Below are positions 1-8,833 of a stretch of DNA of 64,000 nucleotides, in pieces (the first letter of the stretch is position 1; each line of letters begins with the position of its first letter). Below the pieces are notes generated by a model. That model did not search any database. It saw only the letters and a list, made by a program, of their open reading frames with translations, and was not told the DNA's origin. The position numbers and the translations under genes were made by a program. This stretch comes from Collimonas sp. PA-H2 (lineage in GTDB: Bacteria; Pseudomonadota; Gammaproteobacteria; Burkholderiales; Burkholderiaceae_D), in the NCBI RefSeq assembly GCF_002564105.1, contig NZ_PDBX01000001.1, positions 2,976,001 to 3,040,000 on the forward strand. The letters run 5' to 3'.

Positions 1-273
1 GGTTCCGGCCTGCAAGATGATGACTTTGTCGGCGAGTCCGAGACGCTGGCTGGCATTACCGACCGCGCGCTGTACCTGGCAATGAGCCCGGCAGTGGGCT
101 TGATTCAGCTGCGCGGGCCGATGCTGCGCAGGGAGCGGGCGAAAACCCGTGAATTCGCGGCTCCGGAAGCTGCGGCTCGCAGCGAAAACAGCGGCGCTGG
201 CGGCATGTGCGGTCTTTGCCGCCCGTCGCATTGCCGTGCTCCGTATTGTTTGGACGGCCGCGATCAGCTGTAA
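1..273 (+). CDS. Partial open frame at the window edge, C-terminal part of an unrecognised protein
   Basis: Frame 1 is open from the first base to a TAA at 271-273, so about 90 residues of a protein starting outside the window could be encoded. The first 65 residues are acidic then mixed (QDDDFVGESETLAG, LYLAMSPAVGLIQL). The last 25 are rich in Cys, Arg and Pro and look unlike a normal protein end. I recognise no family. It may be a genuine C-terminus, a frameshifted tail or chance. The opposite strand offers nothing better. Confidence 0.3.
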   Translation, partial: GSGLQDDDFVGESETLAGITDRALYLAMSPAVGLIQLRGPMLRRERAKTREFAAPEAAARSENSGAGGMCGLCRPSHCRAPYCLDGRDQL

Positions 274-575
274 GCATATGTGCGGCGTGCCGGTGCGCGG
301 TCAGCTTCATGTGAAAATCATTCAGGAATCCTGTCGGATATCGGACTGACGTTATCTGAAGCTGTGGCAATTTTCCAGACCGACGGTTTGAGTGCGATTA
401 CACATCCTCGCCCATCCGGCGCCAGGATTTTCGGCAGCGAACGGGACTGGGAAGCAGATGCCTGCTAAAGTAGTGCTGAAGGTACCTGGAATGCATTTGT
501 CGCTAAGCGTAAGATGCGTTCCGGCAAGGCGGCAAGCAGGTCTTGTCATCAGATTACTAAAGCAAGGAGATAAGC
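274..575. other. Non-coding leader upstream of the thiolase gene
   Basis: About 300 bases without a convincing gene; the short frames on both strands have no family resemblance and no ribosome binding site. The last part (about 550-575) carries the AAGGAG ribosome binding site of the thiolase gene. I see no clear sigma-70 promoter, riboswitch or terminator here. Confidence 0.5.
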
Positions 576-1760
576 ATGACAAAAGAAGTCGTTATCGTCG
601 GCGCAGCCCGTACGGCGATCGGGGCATTCGGCGGCGCATTGAAGGATATTGCACCGGGCGAACTGGGTGCGGTGGCGGTCAAGGAAGCGTTTGCGCGCGC
701 CGGCGTCGATCCTAAGCAGGCCGGCCAGATCATTTTCGGCAACGTAATCCATACCGAGGCGCGCGACATGTATGTATCGCGCGTAGTCGGCCTGAATGCC
801 GGCATGGGCAAGGAATCCACTGCGCTGACGCTGAACCGCCTGTGCGGCTCGGGTTTGCAAGCCATCATCAGCGCTGCTAACGCCATCCAGCTGGGCGAGA
901 CCGAGGTCGCGGTCGGCGGCGGCGTGGAAAGCATGAGCCGCTCGCTGTATGCGACCCAGGCTGCACGCTTCGGCGCGCGCATGGGCGACATCAAGATGAT
1001 CGACATGATGGTGGGCGCCTTGTCCGATCCTTTCGGCGGCGGCCATATGGGCATCACCGCTGAAAACGTGGCGGAGAAATACAGCATCTCGCGCGAAGAG
1101 CAGGATGCGTTCGCGCTGGAAAGCCAGAAGCGTGCTACCGCGGCGATTGCCGCCGGCCATTTCAAGTCGCAGATCGTGCCGGTGGAAATCAAGACGCGCA
1201 AGGGCGTCGCGCTGTTCGACACCGACGAATATCCGAAGGCCGACGCCACCATGGAATCGCTGGCCAAGCTCAAGCCGGCGTTCAAGAAAGAGGGCGGCAC
1301 AGTCACCGCCGGCAATGCTTCCGGCATCAACGACGGCGCGGCTGCCTGCGTCTTGATGGCGGCCGACGCTGCCGCGCAAGCCGGCCTGAAGCCGCTGGCG
1401 CGCGTGGTTTCCTACGGTGTGGCGGGGGTCGATCCTACGATCATGGGCACCGGTCCGATTCCGGCAGTTCAGCTGGCGCTGAAACGCGCCGGTCTCAGCC
1501 TGGCTGACATGGCGGTGATTGAATCGAATGAGGCGTTCGCGGCGCAGTCGCTGGGCGTGTGCAAAGGATTGGGGCTGGATCCGGCGCTGACCAACGTCAA
1601 CGGCGGCGCCATCGCCCTCGGCCATCCGCTGGGCGCGAGCGGCACCATCATTGCCGTCAAATGCCTGTATGAGCTGATCCGCACCGGCAAGCGCTATGGC
1701 CTGATCACCATGTGCATCGGCGGCGGCCAGGGCATAGCCTTGATCATCGAGCGTCTCTGA
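576..1760 (+). CDS. Acetyl-CoA C-acetyltransferase (thiolase II, PhaA/AtoB type)
   Basis: A 394-residue thiolase, the normal family length. It condenses two acetyl-CoA to acetoacetyl-CoA, or the reverse, feeding polyhydroxybutyrate synthesis or fatty acid and ketone breakdown in the cytosol. The acyl-accepting nucleophile Cys is about residue 90 ([11 protein letters not shown]), the catalytic His lies in GHPLGASG near residue 350, and the second catalytic Cys is about residue 380 (CIGGGQG). An AAGGAG ribosome binding site ends 7 bases before the ATG. It stands alone, with no phaB or phaC next to it, and converges on the GST gene across a strong hairpin. A second thiolase (54120-55316) in this window belongs to a fad cluster, so this one is more likely the biosynthetic type. 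Confidence 0.93.
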   Translation: MTKEVVIVGAARTAIGAFGGALKDIAPGELGAVAVKEAFARAGVDPKQAGQIIFGNVIHTEARDMYVSRVVGLNAGMGKESTALTLNRLCGSGLQAIISAANAIQLGETEVAVGGGVESMSRSLYATQAARFGARMGDIKMIDMMVGALSDPFGGGHMGITAENVAEKYSISREEQDAFALESQKRATAAIAAGHFKSQIVPVEIKTRKGVALFDTDEYPKADATMESLAKLKPAFKKEGGTVTAGNASGINDGAAACVLMAADAAAQAGLKPLARVVSYGVAGVDPTIMGTGPIPAVQLALKRAGLSLADMAVIESNEAFAAQSLGVCKGLGLDPALTNVNGGAIALGHPLGASGTIIAVKCLYELIRTGKRYGLITMCIGGGQGIALIIERL

Positions 1761-1767
1761 CGCTAGC

Positions 1768-1803
1768 TGCCGCCGGCACTGTCGCCCGACAGTTCCGGCG
1801 GTA
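1768..1803. terminator. Strong hairpin between convergent genes, possible bidirectional terminator
   Basis: TGCCGCCGG (1768-1776) pairs with CCGGCGGTA (1795-1803), and inside it ACTGTC pairs with GACAGT around a GCCC loop. It lies exactly between the convergent thiolase and GST genes. There is no T run on either side, so it may act as an RNA 3'-end stabiliser rather than a classical intrinsic terminator. Confidence 0.5.
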
Positions 1804-1819
1804 GTCCGTCATCGGTGGT

Positions 1820-2524
1820 TCAGGAGCGTTTCGGAATCGTCAGGCCGGCTATGACCGCCGGGCGGGCGATGAAGGCGTTGAGTGCCCGCGTGACGTGCGG
1901 AAAATCCGCAATGCCAACCAGGTCGCCGGCTTCGTAAAAGCCGATCAGGTTGCGTACCCACGGAAAGGTGGCGATGTCGGCGATGGTGTAAGCATCGCCC
2001 ATGATCCAGCTGCGTTCTGCCAGGCGCTGGTTGAGCACTGCCAGCAGACGCTTCGATTCCGCCACGTAGCGGTCGCGCGGACGCTTGTCTTCATAATCCT
2101 TGCCGGCGAACTTGTTGAAAAATCCAAGCTGGCCGAACATCGGTCCGATGCCGCCCATCTGGAACATCAGCCACTGTATCGTTTCGTAGCGGCCGGCGAG
2201 ATCCGCCGGTATGAACTTGCCGCTCTTGTCCGCCAGGTACAGCAGGATCGCGCCCGATTCAAACAGCGGCAGCGGCTTGCCGCCGGGACCGTCGGGATCG
2301 AGGATGGCCGGGATCTTGTTGTTTGGATTGAGCGACAGGAATTCCGGCGAGGTCTGGTCGTTGCTGTCGAAGCTGACCAGATGCGGCTCGTAAGGCAGGC
2401 CGGTTTCTTCCAGCATGATCGAGATCTTGACGCCGTTGGGTGTCGGCAGGGAATACAGCTGGATGCGTTCGGGATGGCGAGCAGGCCATTTCCTGGTAAT
2501 AGGGAAAGTTGAAAGATCGCTCAT
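1820..2524 (-). CDS. Glutathione S-transferase, YfcG/YghU-like (nu class)
   Basis: A 234-residue cytosolic GST. The thioredoxin-like N-terminal half contains the strand 'IQLYSLPTPNGVKISIMLEE', the cis-Pro region 'NKIPAI' and the glutathione-contacting 'FESGAILLYLA' at about residues 86-96. The all-helical second domain carries the 'AYTIADIATFPW' signature. The TPNG stretch at the active site and the long N-terminus match the Ure2p/YfcG/YghU group, which shows glutathione disulfide reductase activity; that activity is inferred from the family. An AAGGAA ribosome binding site lies 7 bases before the ATG. It is a single gene with no obvious partner. Confidence 0.88.
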   Translation of the reverse strand: MSDLSTFPITRKWPARHPERIQLYSLPTPNGVKISIMLEETGLPYEPHLVSFDSNDQTSPEFLSLNPNNKIPAILDPDGPGGKPLPLFESGAILLYLADKSGKFIPADLAGRYETIQWLMFQMGGIGPMFGQLGFFNKFAGKDYEDKRPRDRYVAESKRLLAVLNQRLAERSWIMGDAYTIADIATFPWVRNLIGFYEAGDLVGIADFPHVTRALNAFIARPAVIAGLTIPKRS

Positions 2525-2691
2525 GAAAATTCCTTGTTATTAACTGGTGTGAACTGTTTGAAAATACGGCGGCGCCGAAATGTCAGACTGGAAGATTAGC
2601 AGGCTTCTCGACTACAGGCTTTGGGCGGCAGCGTTTTGCCGGCGTCTTGCGCTAAGATGCAGGCGAACAGAAAAATCTCAATCCCCCGAAA

Positions 2692-3867
2692 ATGCGCGAT
2701 TCTCCCTTAACGGTATTCCTCATCTTTCTGCGGCTGGGCCTGACATCGTTTGGCGGACCGGTCGCGCATCTCGGCTATTTCCGGACCGAGTTCGTGGAGC
2801 GGCGCCAGTGGCTAGCCGAGTCGGCCTATGCCGACCTGGTGGCGCTGTGCCAGCTGCTGCCCGGGCCCGCCAGCAGCCAGGTCGGCATTGCTCTGGGCTT
2901 GACCCGGGCCGGCTATGCGGGAGGATTCGCCGCGTGGCTGGGATTCACTGCGCCGTCGGCGCTGGCGCTCATCCTGTTCGGTCTCTTTGTCGCGCATAGG
3001 GACGCCGCCTTGGCCGGCGGCTGGCTGCATGGCTTGAAGGTGGTCGCCGTGGCGGTAGTGGCGCAGGCGCTGTGGGGCATGGCGCGGAGCCTGACGCCGG
3101 ATGCGAAACGGGCTGCTGTCGCACTGCTTGCGGCGTGCATCGCTGTGGCCTTGCCTAATGCCTTCGGCCAGATCGGCGTCATCCTCGCGGGAGGCGTGGC
3201 CGGCCTGCTGTTTCTGAAGGCGGCTCCGCTCTCTTTGGAAAAACTGCCTGCCTCGAACATCAGCCGCCGCGCCGGCGTCGCGGCCATCATGCTCTGCCTG
3301 GCGCTGCTCGTTGCGCTGCCTTTGCTGGCAGAGACTTCCGGACGCTACGTCGCTGAACTTTTCGATGTGTTCTTCCGGGTAGGTGCGCTGGTGTTCGGCG
3401 GCGGCCACGTTGTGCTGCCGCTGCTGCAGGCGGAAGTGGTGCCCAGAGGCTGGGTCTCGAACCAGCTGTTCATGGCGGGATACGGCGCGGCGCAGGCAGT
3501 GCCCGGGCCTTTGTTTACTTTTGCCGCCTATCTCGGCAGCGTATCGTCGCGGACGCCGAACGGCTGGCTGGGCGGGCTGCTTGCTGTCGCGGCGATTTTT
3601 CTTCCCTCGTTCCTGCTGGTCTGCGGCGCGCTGCCGTTCCTGGAAGCGCTGCGACAGCATGCGGGCGCCAGAAGGGCTTTGACCGGCATCAATGCGGCGG
3701 TGGTCGGGCTGCTGCTGGCGGCGTTCTACAACCCGGTTTGGACCGGCGCTATCCTGAAGCCGGCCGATTTCTGCCTTGCGGCGCTAGCGTTTTTCCTGCT
3801 GCTGGTCTGGAAATGGCCGTCTTGGCTGGTGGTTGTGCTGACGGCGCTTGCTGCAGCCGTTATTTGA
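2692..3867 (+). CDS. chrA: Chromate transporter, long-chain ChrA (CHR) family
   Basis: A 391-residue inner-membrane protein made of two homologous CHR halves. The first begins 'LRLGLTSFGGPVAHLGYF' (about residue 12) with the 'QLLPGPASSQ' motif (about 60-70). The second begins 'FFRVGALVFGGGHVVLPLL' with 'YGAAQAVPGPLFT'. Paired FGG and PGP motifs are diagnostic of long ChrA proteins, which export chromate, sometimes together with sulfate. The length is normal. The ribosome binding site is weak (CCCCCGAAA before ATG). No chrB or other chr gene is adjacent, so it may be constitutive or serve another oxyanion. Confidence 0.88.
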   Translation: MRDSPLTVFLIFLRLGLTSFGGPVAHLGYFRTEFVERRQWLAESAYADLVALCQLLPGPASSQVGIALGLTRAGYAGGFAAWLGFTAPSALALILFGLFVAHRDAALAGGWLHGLKVVAVAVVAQALWGMARSLTPDAKRAAVALLAACIAVALPNAFGQIGVILAGGVAGLLFLKAAPLSLEKLPASNISRRAGVAAIMLCLALLVALPLLAETSGRYVAELFDVFFRVGALVFGGGHVVLPLLQAEVVPRGWVSNQLFMAGYGAAQAVPGPLFTFAAYLGSVSSRTPNGWLGGLLAVAAIFLPSFLLVCGALPFLEALRQHAGARRALTGINAAVVGLLLAAFYNPVWTGAILKPADFCLAALAFFLLLVWKWPSWLVVVLTALAAAVI

Positions 3868-4180
3868 GGTTTGCCGCAGCGACAAGCTTGCGGCCTGCCT
3901 CAACGGGTGTGAGCGCACGCTAATCCGGAGGGCTTTTCTGCCTTCCGCATTGCCAGCCCGGTCCGCCGGTTGCACCTGTCACTTTCAACAGTATTTTTTC
4001 TCCAGGCATGCGACTAGGATGGCCTTCTAATTTCCCCGTGGAAATATTTTCGGGCTGCTGGATTCTCAGGATGGGCGCCGCTGCGGCGCAGCATGGTTTC
4101 TGGATTTTTTGTAGCCCGTCGCTGGAAGGCCGCGACTGTGACGGGTATCCGAACATGCGGTCATCATAAGGGTGAACATC
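3868..4180. other. Intergenic stretch without a supportable gene
   Basis: About 313 bases between chrA and the cystatin-like gene. The longest frame here is antisense to the small downstream gene and has no family features. The AT-rich patch near 4005-4050 could hold the promoter of the downstream gene, but I cannot assign boxes with confidence. Confidence 0.4.
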
Positions 4181-4456
4181 ATGACAATAGAAATTCTGGG
4201 TGGCTGGAGCTCCTTTGACTATGAAATCACGGGCGTTGCAAGAGCTGTGCTGAAAGAAGCGCTGGATGGCTTTGTCGGGGTGAACTACGTGCCCTCGGCT
4301 TTCGCCACGCAAATCGTCGCCGGCACGAATTACTGCTTCCTGTGCACCGGGGAAGTTGTCGTGCCGAACGCTCCGCGCTTTCCAGCACTGGTTCACGTGT
4401 TCAAGCCACTGAACGGCAAAGCCCACATCAGCGAAATCATCAGAATCAAGCCTTGA
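4181..4456 (+). CDS. Small cystatin/stefin-like protein
   Basis: A 91-residue protein with no signal peptide or membrane segment, so probably cytosolic. It has a Gly-Gly near the N-terminus (EILGGWSS), then a predicted helix (about 15-30), the segment 'FATQIVAGTNYCFLC' at about 43-57, and a late 'ALVHVFKPL' strand. This order matches animal stefins and cystatins, where an N-terminal Gly, the QxVxG loop (typically QVVAGTNY) and a second hairpin plug the active site of papain-type cysteine proteases. The similarity is read by eye; inhibitory activity is inference. I prefer ATG 4181 because AAGGG lies just upstream; GTG at 4172 would add three residues. A strong terminator follows. Confidence 0.72.
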   Translation: MTIEILGGWSSFDYEITGVARAVLKEALDGFVGVNYVPSAFATQIVAGTNYCFLCTGEVVVPNAPRFPALVHVFKPLNGKAHISEIIRIKP

Positions 4457-4498
4457 TGGACTCCAGTCTGTAAGGATTCAATCAAGACATCGGCATCA

Positions 4499-4529
4499 CC
4501 CCCGGCTAGCCATGGCTCCCGGGGGTTTT
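4499..4529 (+). terminator. Rho-independent terminator after the cystatin-like gene
   Basis: CCCCCGG (4499-4505) pairs with CCGGGGG (4519-4525) and is followed by TTTT. The loop contains the palindrome AGCCATGGCT. It ends transcription from the small gene; the next gene runs in the opposite direction. Confidence 0.85.
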
Positions 4530-4608
4530 GCTTGTCCGCGGCCAACCGGCGTGAGCATTCAGCAATGGGGGGAATGCACCTGGATCCGACGCTGCCGGCA
4601 TAGGCGGC

Positions 4609-5232
4609 TTATTCAAATCCGCGGATGCCGCTACCGTTGAAACTCGGCAGCTTCCAGTGGAAGCGCATGGCCAGCAGGCGGCACAGGAAGCCGCTGCCGA
4701 TGGCGGCCAGCGGCGCAACCGCCGGATCGACCTTGAGCCACAGCAGGCCGACATACAAGGCGCCGGTGAAGAGCGCAATGGTGGCGTACAGCTCGCGCTG
4801 CAGCACCAGCGGAATCTCGTTGCACAAGACGTCGCGCAGCAGGCCGCCGAAGACACCGGTGATCATGCCGGCCAGGATCACGATGCCCGGCGCCATGCCG
4901 TTGGCGCGGGCGATGTCGCAGCCGATCACGCTGAACGCCACCAGGCCGAGGCCGTCGACCACCAGGAACACGCTGCGCAGATGGTGCAGGAAGCGCGCCA
5001 CCAGGGCGGTGACGAGGGCGGCGCCGACGGTGAACAGCAGGTATTGCGGATGGGCGATCCAGCCCAGCGGATAGTTGCCCAGCAAGACGTCGCGGATGGT
5101 GCCGCCGCCAAGCGCGGTGATGGTGCCGACCACGCAGATGCCGAACAGGTCCATGTCGCGCCGCATGCCCATGATGGCGCCGGACATGGCTTCGGCCACG
5201 ATCGCAATCAGATAGATGGTATGCAGAAGCAT
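4609..5232 (-). CDS. TRIC-family (UPF0126, YicG-like) membrane protein
   Basis: A 207-residue inner-membrane protein with about six to seven membrane segments arranged as an internal duplication. Both halves contain the glycine-rich motif: 'GGGTIRDVLLGNYPL' (about 41-55) and 'GGLLRDVLCNEIPLVL' (about 127-142). This is the signature of the prokaryotic TRIC cation-channel family, whose members form trimeric monovalent cation channels. The first ATG follows a CGGAG ribosome binding site. It starts 3 bases after the stop of the PBP1 gene on the same strand, so the two are probably co-transcribed. Confidence 0.9.
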   Translation of the reverse strand: MLLHTIYLIAIVAEAMSGAIMGMRRDMDLFGICVVGTITALGGGTIRDVLLGNYPLGWIAHPQYLLFTVGAALVTALVARFLHHLRSVFLVVDGLGLVAFSVIGCDIARANGMAPGIVILAGMITGVFGGLLRDVLCNEIPLVLQRELYATIALFTGALYVGLLWLKVDPAVAPLAAIGSGFLCRLLAMRFHWKLPSFNGSGIRGFE

Positions 5233-5235
5233 GGC

Positions 5236-7608
5236 TTAGTCTCCGGAAGAAAATAGTTTCAGGATCTGCTCGCGTTCCTGTGCCGCGTTCAAGGCTTCTT
5301 TTTCAAGCGCCGGGCCGGTGCTGCCGTCGGCCTGGCATTTGAACTTGCTGTGGATGAAGGGATTGCTGTCTGCCACGCACCTGCCCTTCAGGTACTCCGA
5401 ATAGACATAGTCGCCGTCGTAGACGCTGAGCCCTGCCGGCTCTTCCCGCACCTGTTCGTTGCGGTCCTTCAGCGCTACCTGCATGTAGCGGCTCCAGATC
5501 GGCAAGGCCGCTACGCCGCCGGTGGTGTTGCCCAGCGATTTAGGCTGATCATAGCCCAGCCACACCACCGACACCACGCCCGACGAATAACCGGCGAACC
5601 AGGCGTCATAGGCATTGTTCGAGGTGCCGGTCTTGCCGGCGGTATCGCTGCGCGCCAGCACCTTGGCGCCGTGGCCGGTGCCTGCTTTCACGACGTCTTG
5701 CAGCATGCTGTCCATGATGTAGGCGTTGCGCGCTGAGACGACTTTCTTGCCCGGATTCCTGCGTGCGCTGTCGGCAAACAGCACCTGGCCGTTGCGGTTG
5801 CGGATTTCCTTGATCAGCCGCGGCGCCTGCGAATAGCCGCCGTTGGCGAATACCGCATAGGATTGCGCCAGCTGTAGCGGCGTCACGGCGCCGGCGCCGA
5901 GCGCCAGCGGCAGCGAGACCGGATTGCGTTCGGCCAGGAAGCCGAACTGCGTCGCAAACTCTTGCACGTAGCCGGCGCCGGAAGCTTGCATCAGGCTTAC
6001 TGCCACTAGGTTTTTGGAACGCATCAGGCCGCGCCTGACGGTGATGAAGCCTTCGTAGTTGTTACCGAAGTTGCGCGGCCGCCAGGCACGGGCGCCGGTT
6101 TCCTGCGGCAGCAGGACGCGCTGCGTATCATCGACCATGGTGCCCGGGAAATATCCCTTTTCCAGGGCGGCGGAATAGACAAAGGGCTTGAAGCTGGAGC
6201 CGGGTTGGCGGAACGCCTGCAAGGCGTGATCGAAAGGATTGCGGAAAAAGTCGAAGCCGCCGGCCAGCGCCAGGATATCGCCGTTCCTGGCGTCGACCGA
6301 AATCAGCGCGCCTTCCATTTCCGGGGTCTGGCTCAGCAGCCAGCGCTCGGAACTGTCGCGATAGGTGCGGATGACCGAGCCCGGCACGATGCTGCGCTTG
6401 CCGCTGACCGGCAATTTGGCCCAGCCGCCGGCTATGCGCGGATCGATGGCGCCGATCTGCAGCGCCTCGCCATTGCGCAAGACGGCCTTGATCTGCTTCG
6501 GCGAGACCGCGGTGACCAGCGCCGCGCGGATTTCGCTGCTGTCCGGATATGGCAGCAGCAGTTTATGTATTGTGCGAACCACGTCAGCGCTGGCGATTGC
6601 GGCCAGCTGCGCTTCGGGACCGCGATAGCCTCTGCGTCCCTGCGCATCCAGCAGGCCCGAACGCAGTTGTTTGTCGGCTGCCAACTGCGGCTCCATCTGG
6701 ATGGTGGTGGTGACATCCAGTCCCATGGTGTAGGCGCGCTCCTGATACAGCTGGATCACCATCTGCCTTGCCTCTTCCACCGCGTAGGCGGCTTCCCGCA
6801 CCGAGGGATTGCGGCTGGGGTTGAGCGCCAGTTTTTCTTCCATGGCCTGCTGGAATGCGTCCGGCTTGAGATAGCCGAGTTCCAGCATGCGCTGCAGGAT
6901 ATAGTGCTGGCGCGTCTCCGCGCGCTGCGGATTGGCGACCGGGTTATAGGCCGACGGCGCTTTCGGTAAACCCGCCAGCATCGCCGCTTCGGCCACGCTG
7001 ACCTGCTCCAGCGGCTTGTCGAAATAGATATTGGACGCAGCGGCGAAACCATACGAACGCTCGCCGAGATAGATCTGGTTCATGTATAGCTCCAGCAGCT
7101 TGTCCTTGCTGTACTGTTGCTCCAGCTTATAGGACAGCAGGATTTCCATCAGCTTGCGCTGCAGCGTCTTTTCGCGCGTCAGGAAGAAGCCGCGCGCCAC
7201 CTGCATGGTAATGGTGCTGGCGCCCTGTCCGTGCTGGCCGCTGGTCAGGTTGGCCAGTGTTGCGCGCAGCAGGCCGGTGAAATCGACTGCGCCGTGCTCA
7301 TAGAAGCGCGCATCCTCGATGGCCAGCAGGGCCTGGCGCATTACCAGCGGAATTTTTTCAATAGGGAGAAATTCGCGGCGCTCTTCGCCGTATTCCGCCA
7401 GCAGAATGCCTTCGCTGGAATAGATCCGCAACGGCAGCGCCGGATTGTATTGGGCCAGGTGGTCGACCGAAGGCAGCTGCTGCCAGGCCTGGCGCAGCCA
7501 GTAGCCACTGGCGACGCCGATGGCCAGTATCAGGCCGATGCTGAAACCGAGAATGAATTTGAGACGACGGGGAAATCGCGATGTTGCTTGCTCGGCTGCT
7601 GGCCGCAT
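5236..7608 (-). CDS. Class A penicillin-binding protein (PBP1, transglycosylase/transpeptidase)
   Basis: A 790-residue bifunctional murein synthase: it polymerises lipid II into glycan strands and cross-links them in the periplasm. A membrane anchor lies at about residues 17-36. The GT51 domain holds the catalytic 'IEDARFYEHGAVDF' (Glu about 98) and 'QGASTITMQVAR'. An OB-like insert is suggested near 300-420. The transpeptidase has the SxxK nucleophile at about 471-474 (SSFK), an SKN near 534 and KTG near 675 (GKTGTS). The length fits PBP1A. It is not next to the pilM-pilQ cluster where the main ponA of many proteobacteria lies, so it may be a second PBP1 (inference). It is divergent from the ArgP-like regulator and followed by the TRIC gene. 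Confidence 0.93.
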   Translation of the reverse strand: MRPAAEQATSRFPRRLKFILGFSIGLILAIGVASGYWLRQAWQQLPSVDHLAQYNPALPLRIYSSEGILLAEYGEERREFLPIEKIPLVMRQALLAIEDARFYEHGAVDFTGLLRATLANLTSGQHGQGASTITMQVARGFFLTREKTLQRKLMEILLSYKLEQQYSKDKLLELYMNQIYLGERSYGFAAASNIYFDKPLEQVSVAEAAMLAGLPKAPSAYNPVANPQRAETRQHYILQRMLELGYLKPDAFQQAMEEKLALNPSRNPSVREAAYAVEEARQMVIQLYQERAYTMGLDVTTTIQMEPQLAADKQLRSGLLDAQGRRGYRGPEAQLAAIASADVVRTIHKLLLPYPDSSEIRAALVTAVSPKQIKAVLRNGEALQIGAIDPRIAGGWAKLPVSGKRSIVPGSVIRTYRDSSERWLLSQTPEMEGALISVDARNGDILALAGGFDFFRNPFDHALQAFRQPGSSFKPFVYSAALEKGYFPGTMVDDTQRVLLPQETGARAWRPRNFGNNYEGFITVRRGLMRSKNLVAVSLMQASGAGYVQEFATQFGFLAERNPVSLPLALGAGAVTPLQLAQSYAVFANGGYSQAPRLIKEIRNRNGQVLFADSARRNPGKKVVSARNAYIMDSMLQDVVKAGTGHGAKVLARSDTAGKTGTSNNAYDAWFAGYSSGVVSVVWLGYDQPKSLGNTTGGVAALPIWSRYMQVALKDRNEQVREEPAGLSVYDGDYVYSEYLKGRCVADSNPFIHSKFKCQADGSTGPALEKEALNAAQEREQILKLFSSGD

Positions 7609-7696
7609 GGTCGCTCCTGTTGAAATGGCGCACGAATCGAAGGCGGACGCGGTGTGAATGACTTTGAGAGCGGCTATTGTGATGGCGGCAAGCTAT

Positions 7697-7717
7697 ATAC
7701 TTAGAAAAATTAAGTAT
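7697..7717. promoter_or_regulatory. LysR-type operator candidate between the PBP1 and ArgP-like genes
   Basis: ATACTTA (7697-7703) and TAAGTAT (7711-7717) form a perfect inverted repeat with a seven-base centre. It contains the T-N11-A pattern typical of LysR-type regulators. It sits about 35 bases upstream of the argP-like start, the usual place for autoregulation, in a very AT-rich stretch that may also hold the divergent PBP1 promoter. A further TTAAGTA follows at about 7720. Confidence 0.55.
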
Positions 7718-7750
7718 TATTAAGTAGTCATAAATATTTCTTATCCAAGG

Positions 7751-8647
7751 ATGGCGCGCATGAAGATCAATCCCAAACACACCGAGGCGTTTCGTGCAGT
7801 GATCGAGAGCGGCAGTTTCGAGCAGGCTGCCGTGCGCCTGCACCTGACCTCGCCGGCCATTTCCCAGCGCGTGCGGGCGCTCGAAAGCCAGCTCGGCAAT
7901 GCGCTGATCGTGCGCAGCCGGCCGGCGCGCGCAACCCGCATGGGACAGCGCCTGATGCAATATCTGAAGCGGGCGGAACTGCTGGAAACCGACCTGGCGG
8001 CGGAGCTGGCGGTGCAGCAGGATGCGCCGCTGACCCTGGTGCTGGCGCTTAACGCCGATTCCATCGGCACCTGGTTTTTCCCGGCATTGTCGGAGGTGCT
8101 GATACGCGAGCGCGTGCTGCTGGACCTGACAGTGGAAGACCAGGACCACACGTATTCGCTGCTGGAGACCGGGCTGGCGATCGGCTGCATCAGTACCGAG
8201 CCGAAACCTATGCGCGGCTGTTCGGCCGAGCTATTGGGTGTGATGCGTTACTGGCTGGTGGCGTCAGAAGGCTTTCGCGACCACTGGTTCGCCGACGGCC
8301 TGACGCGCAAGGCTGCACGCAAGGCGCCGGTGGTGGCCTACACCCACAAGGACACCCTGCAGTCGTCGTTCTTGCTCAGCAAACTGGGGCTGCCGGCTGG
8401 CGCCTATCCTTGCCATTACGTGCCGGGCGCCGCCTCGCATTTCAACGCCATCCGCTACGGCCTGGGTTACGGCATGGTGCCGGAACTGCTGCTCAAGGCT
8501 GCCGGCAAGAAGGATGAAATGATCCATCTGGCGCCGACCCGGCCGCTGGAACTGGCGCTGTACTGGCACACCTGGAAGGTACAGTCGCCGCGCATGGAAA
8601 ACCTGTCGCGGCAGATTATTTCTGCGGCGCGGAAAATCCTGAAATGA
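7751..8647 (+). CDS. argP: LysR-family regulator, ArgP (IciA)/LysG type
   Basis: A 298-residue LysR-type regulator. The winged helix-turn-helix is at about 6-62 (FRAVIESGSFEQAAVRLHLTS, then ISQRVRALESQLG). The effector domain follows, with the ArgP-like features 'LNADSIGTWFFPALS' and 'LGYGMVPELLL'. Family members sense Lys or Arg and control argO/lysE exporters and Lys/Arg metabolism; here no lysE exporter is adjacent, so the target is unclear. A second in-frame ATG is at 7760. The divergent PBP1 gene might be a target, but that is speculation from position only. Confidence 0.85.
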   Translation: MARMKINPKHTEAFRAVIESGSFEQAAVRLHLTSPAISQRVRALESQLGNALIVRSRPARATRMGQRLMQYLKRAELLETDLAAELAVQQDAPLTLVLALNADSIGTWFFPALSEVLIRERVLLDLTVEDQDHTYSLLETGLAIGCISTEPKPMRGCSAELLGVMRYWLVASEGFRDHWFADGLTRKAARKAPVVAYTHKDTLQSSFLLSKLGLPAGAYPCHYVPGAASHFNAIRYGLGYGMVPELLLKAAGKKDEMIHLAPTRPLELALYWHTWKVQSPRMENLSRQIISAARKILK

Positions 8648-8781
8648 GCGTTTTGATTGTACTGAAAAATGCCTTCGGCCCAGCGGGATGACTGCAGCTT
8701 CCGCCGTTTCCATAACGCATAAGGATATGTAAATACATCAGTTTTTCTTTCCTTGTGGATACTATATTCTCTCTTCCCATT

Positions 8782-8801
8782 AAAGAACGCAACAGTTCTT
8801 T
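8782..8801 (+). promoter_or_regulatory. Perfect inverted repeat in the leader of the TonB receptor gene
   Basis: AAAGAAC (8782-8788) and GTTCTTT (8795-8801) with a six-base loop lie about 33 bases before the receptor start, just downstream of an AT-rich TATATT (8763-8768) that could be a -10 box. It could be an operator or an mRNA leader hairpin. It lacks the layout of a Fur box or of a cobalamin riboswitch. Confidence 0.4.
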
Positions 8802-8833
8802 ACAAAAGAAAACATGGGAAGGAATAGATACGC

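Noticed and set aside
3920..4426. 168-residue minus-strand frame opposite the cystatin-like gene
   Set aside because: It is antisense to the better-supported small gene and has no recognisable motif; the terminator at 4499 fits the plus-strand gene only.
8648..8833. Riboswitch (cobalamin or other) ahead of the TonB receptor
   Set aside because: The leader is short and AT-rich, with only one small hairpin; no conserved riboswitch boxes are visible.
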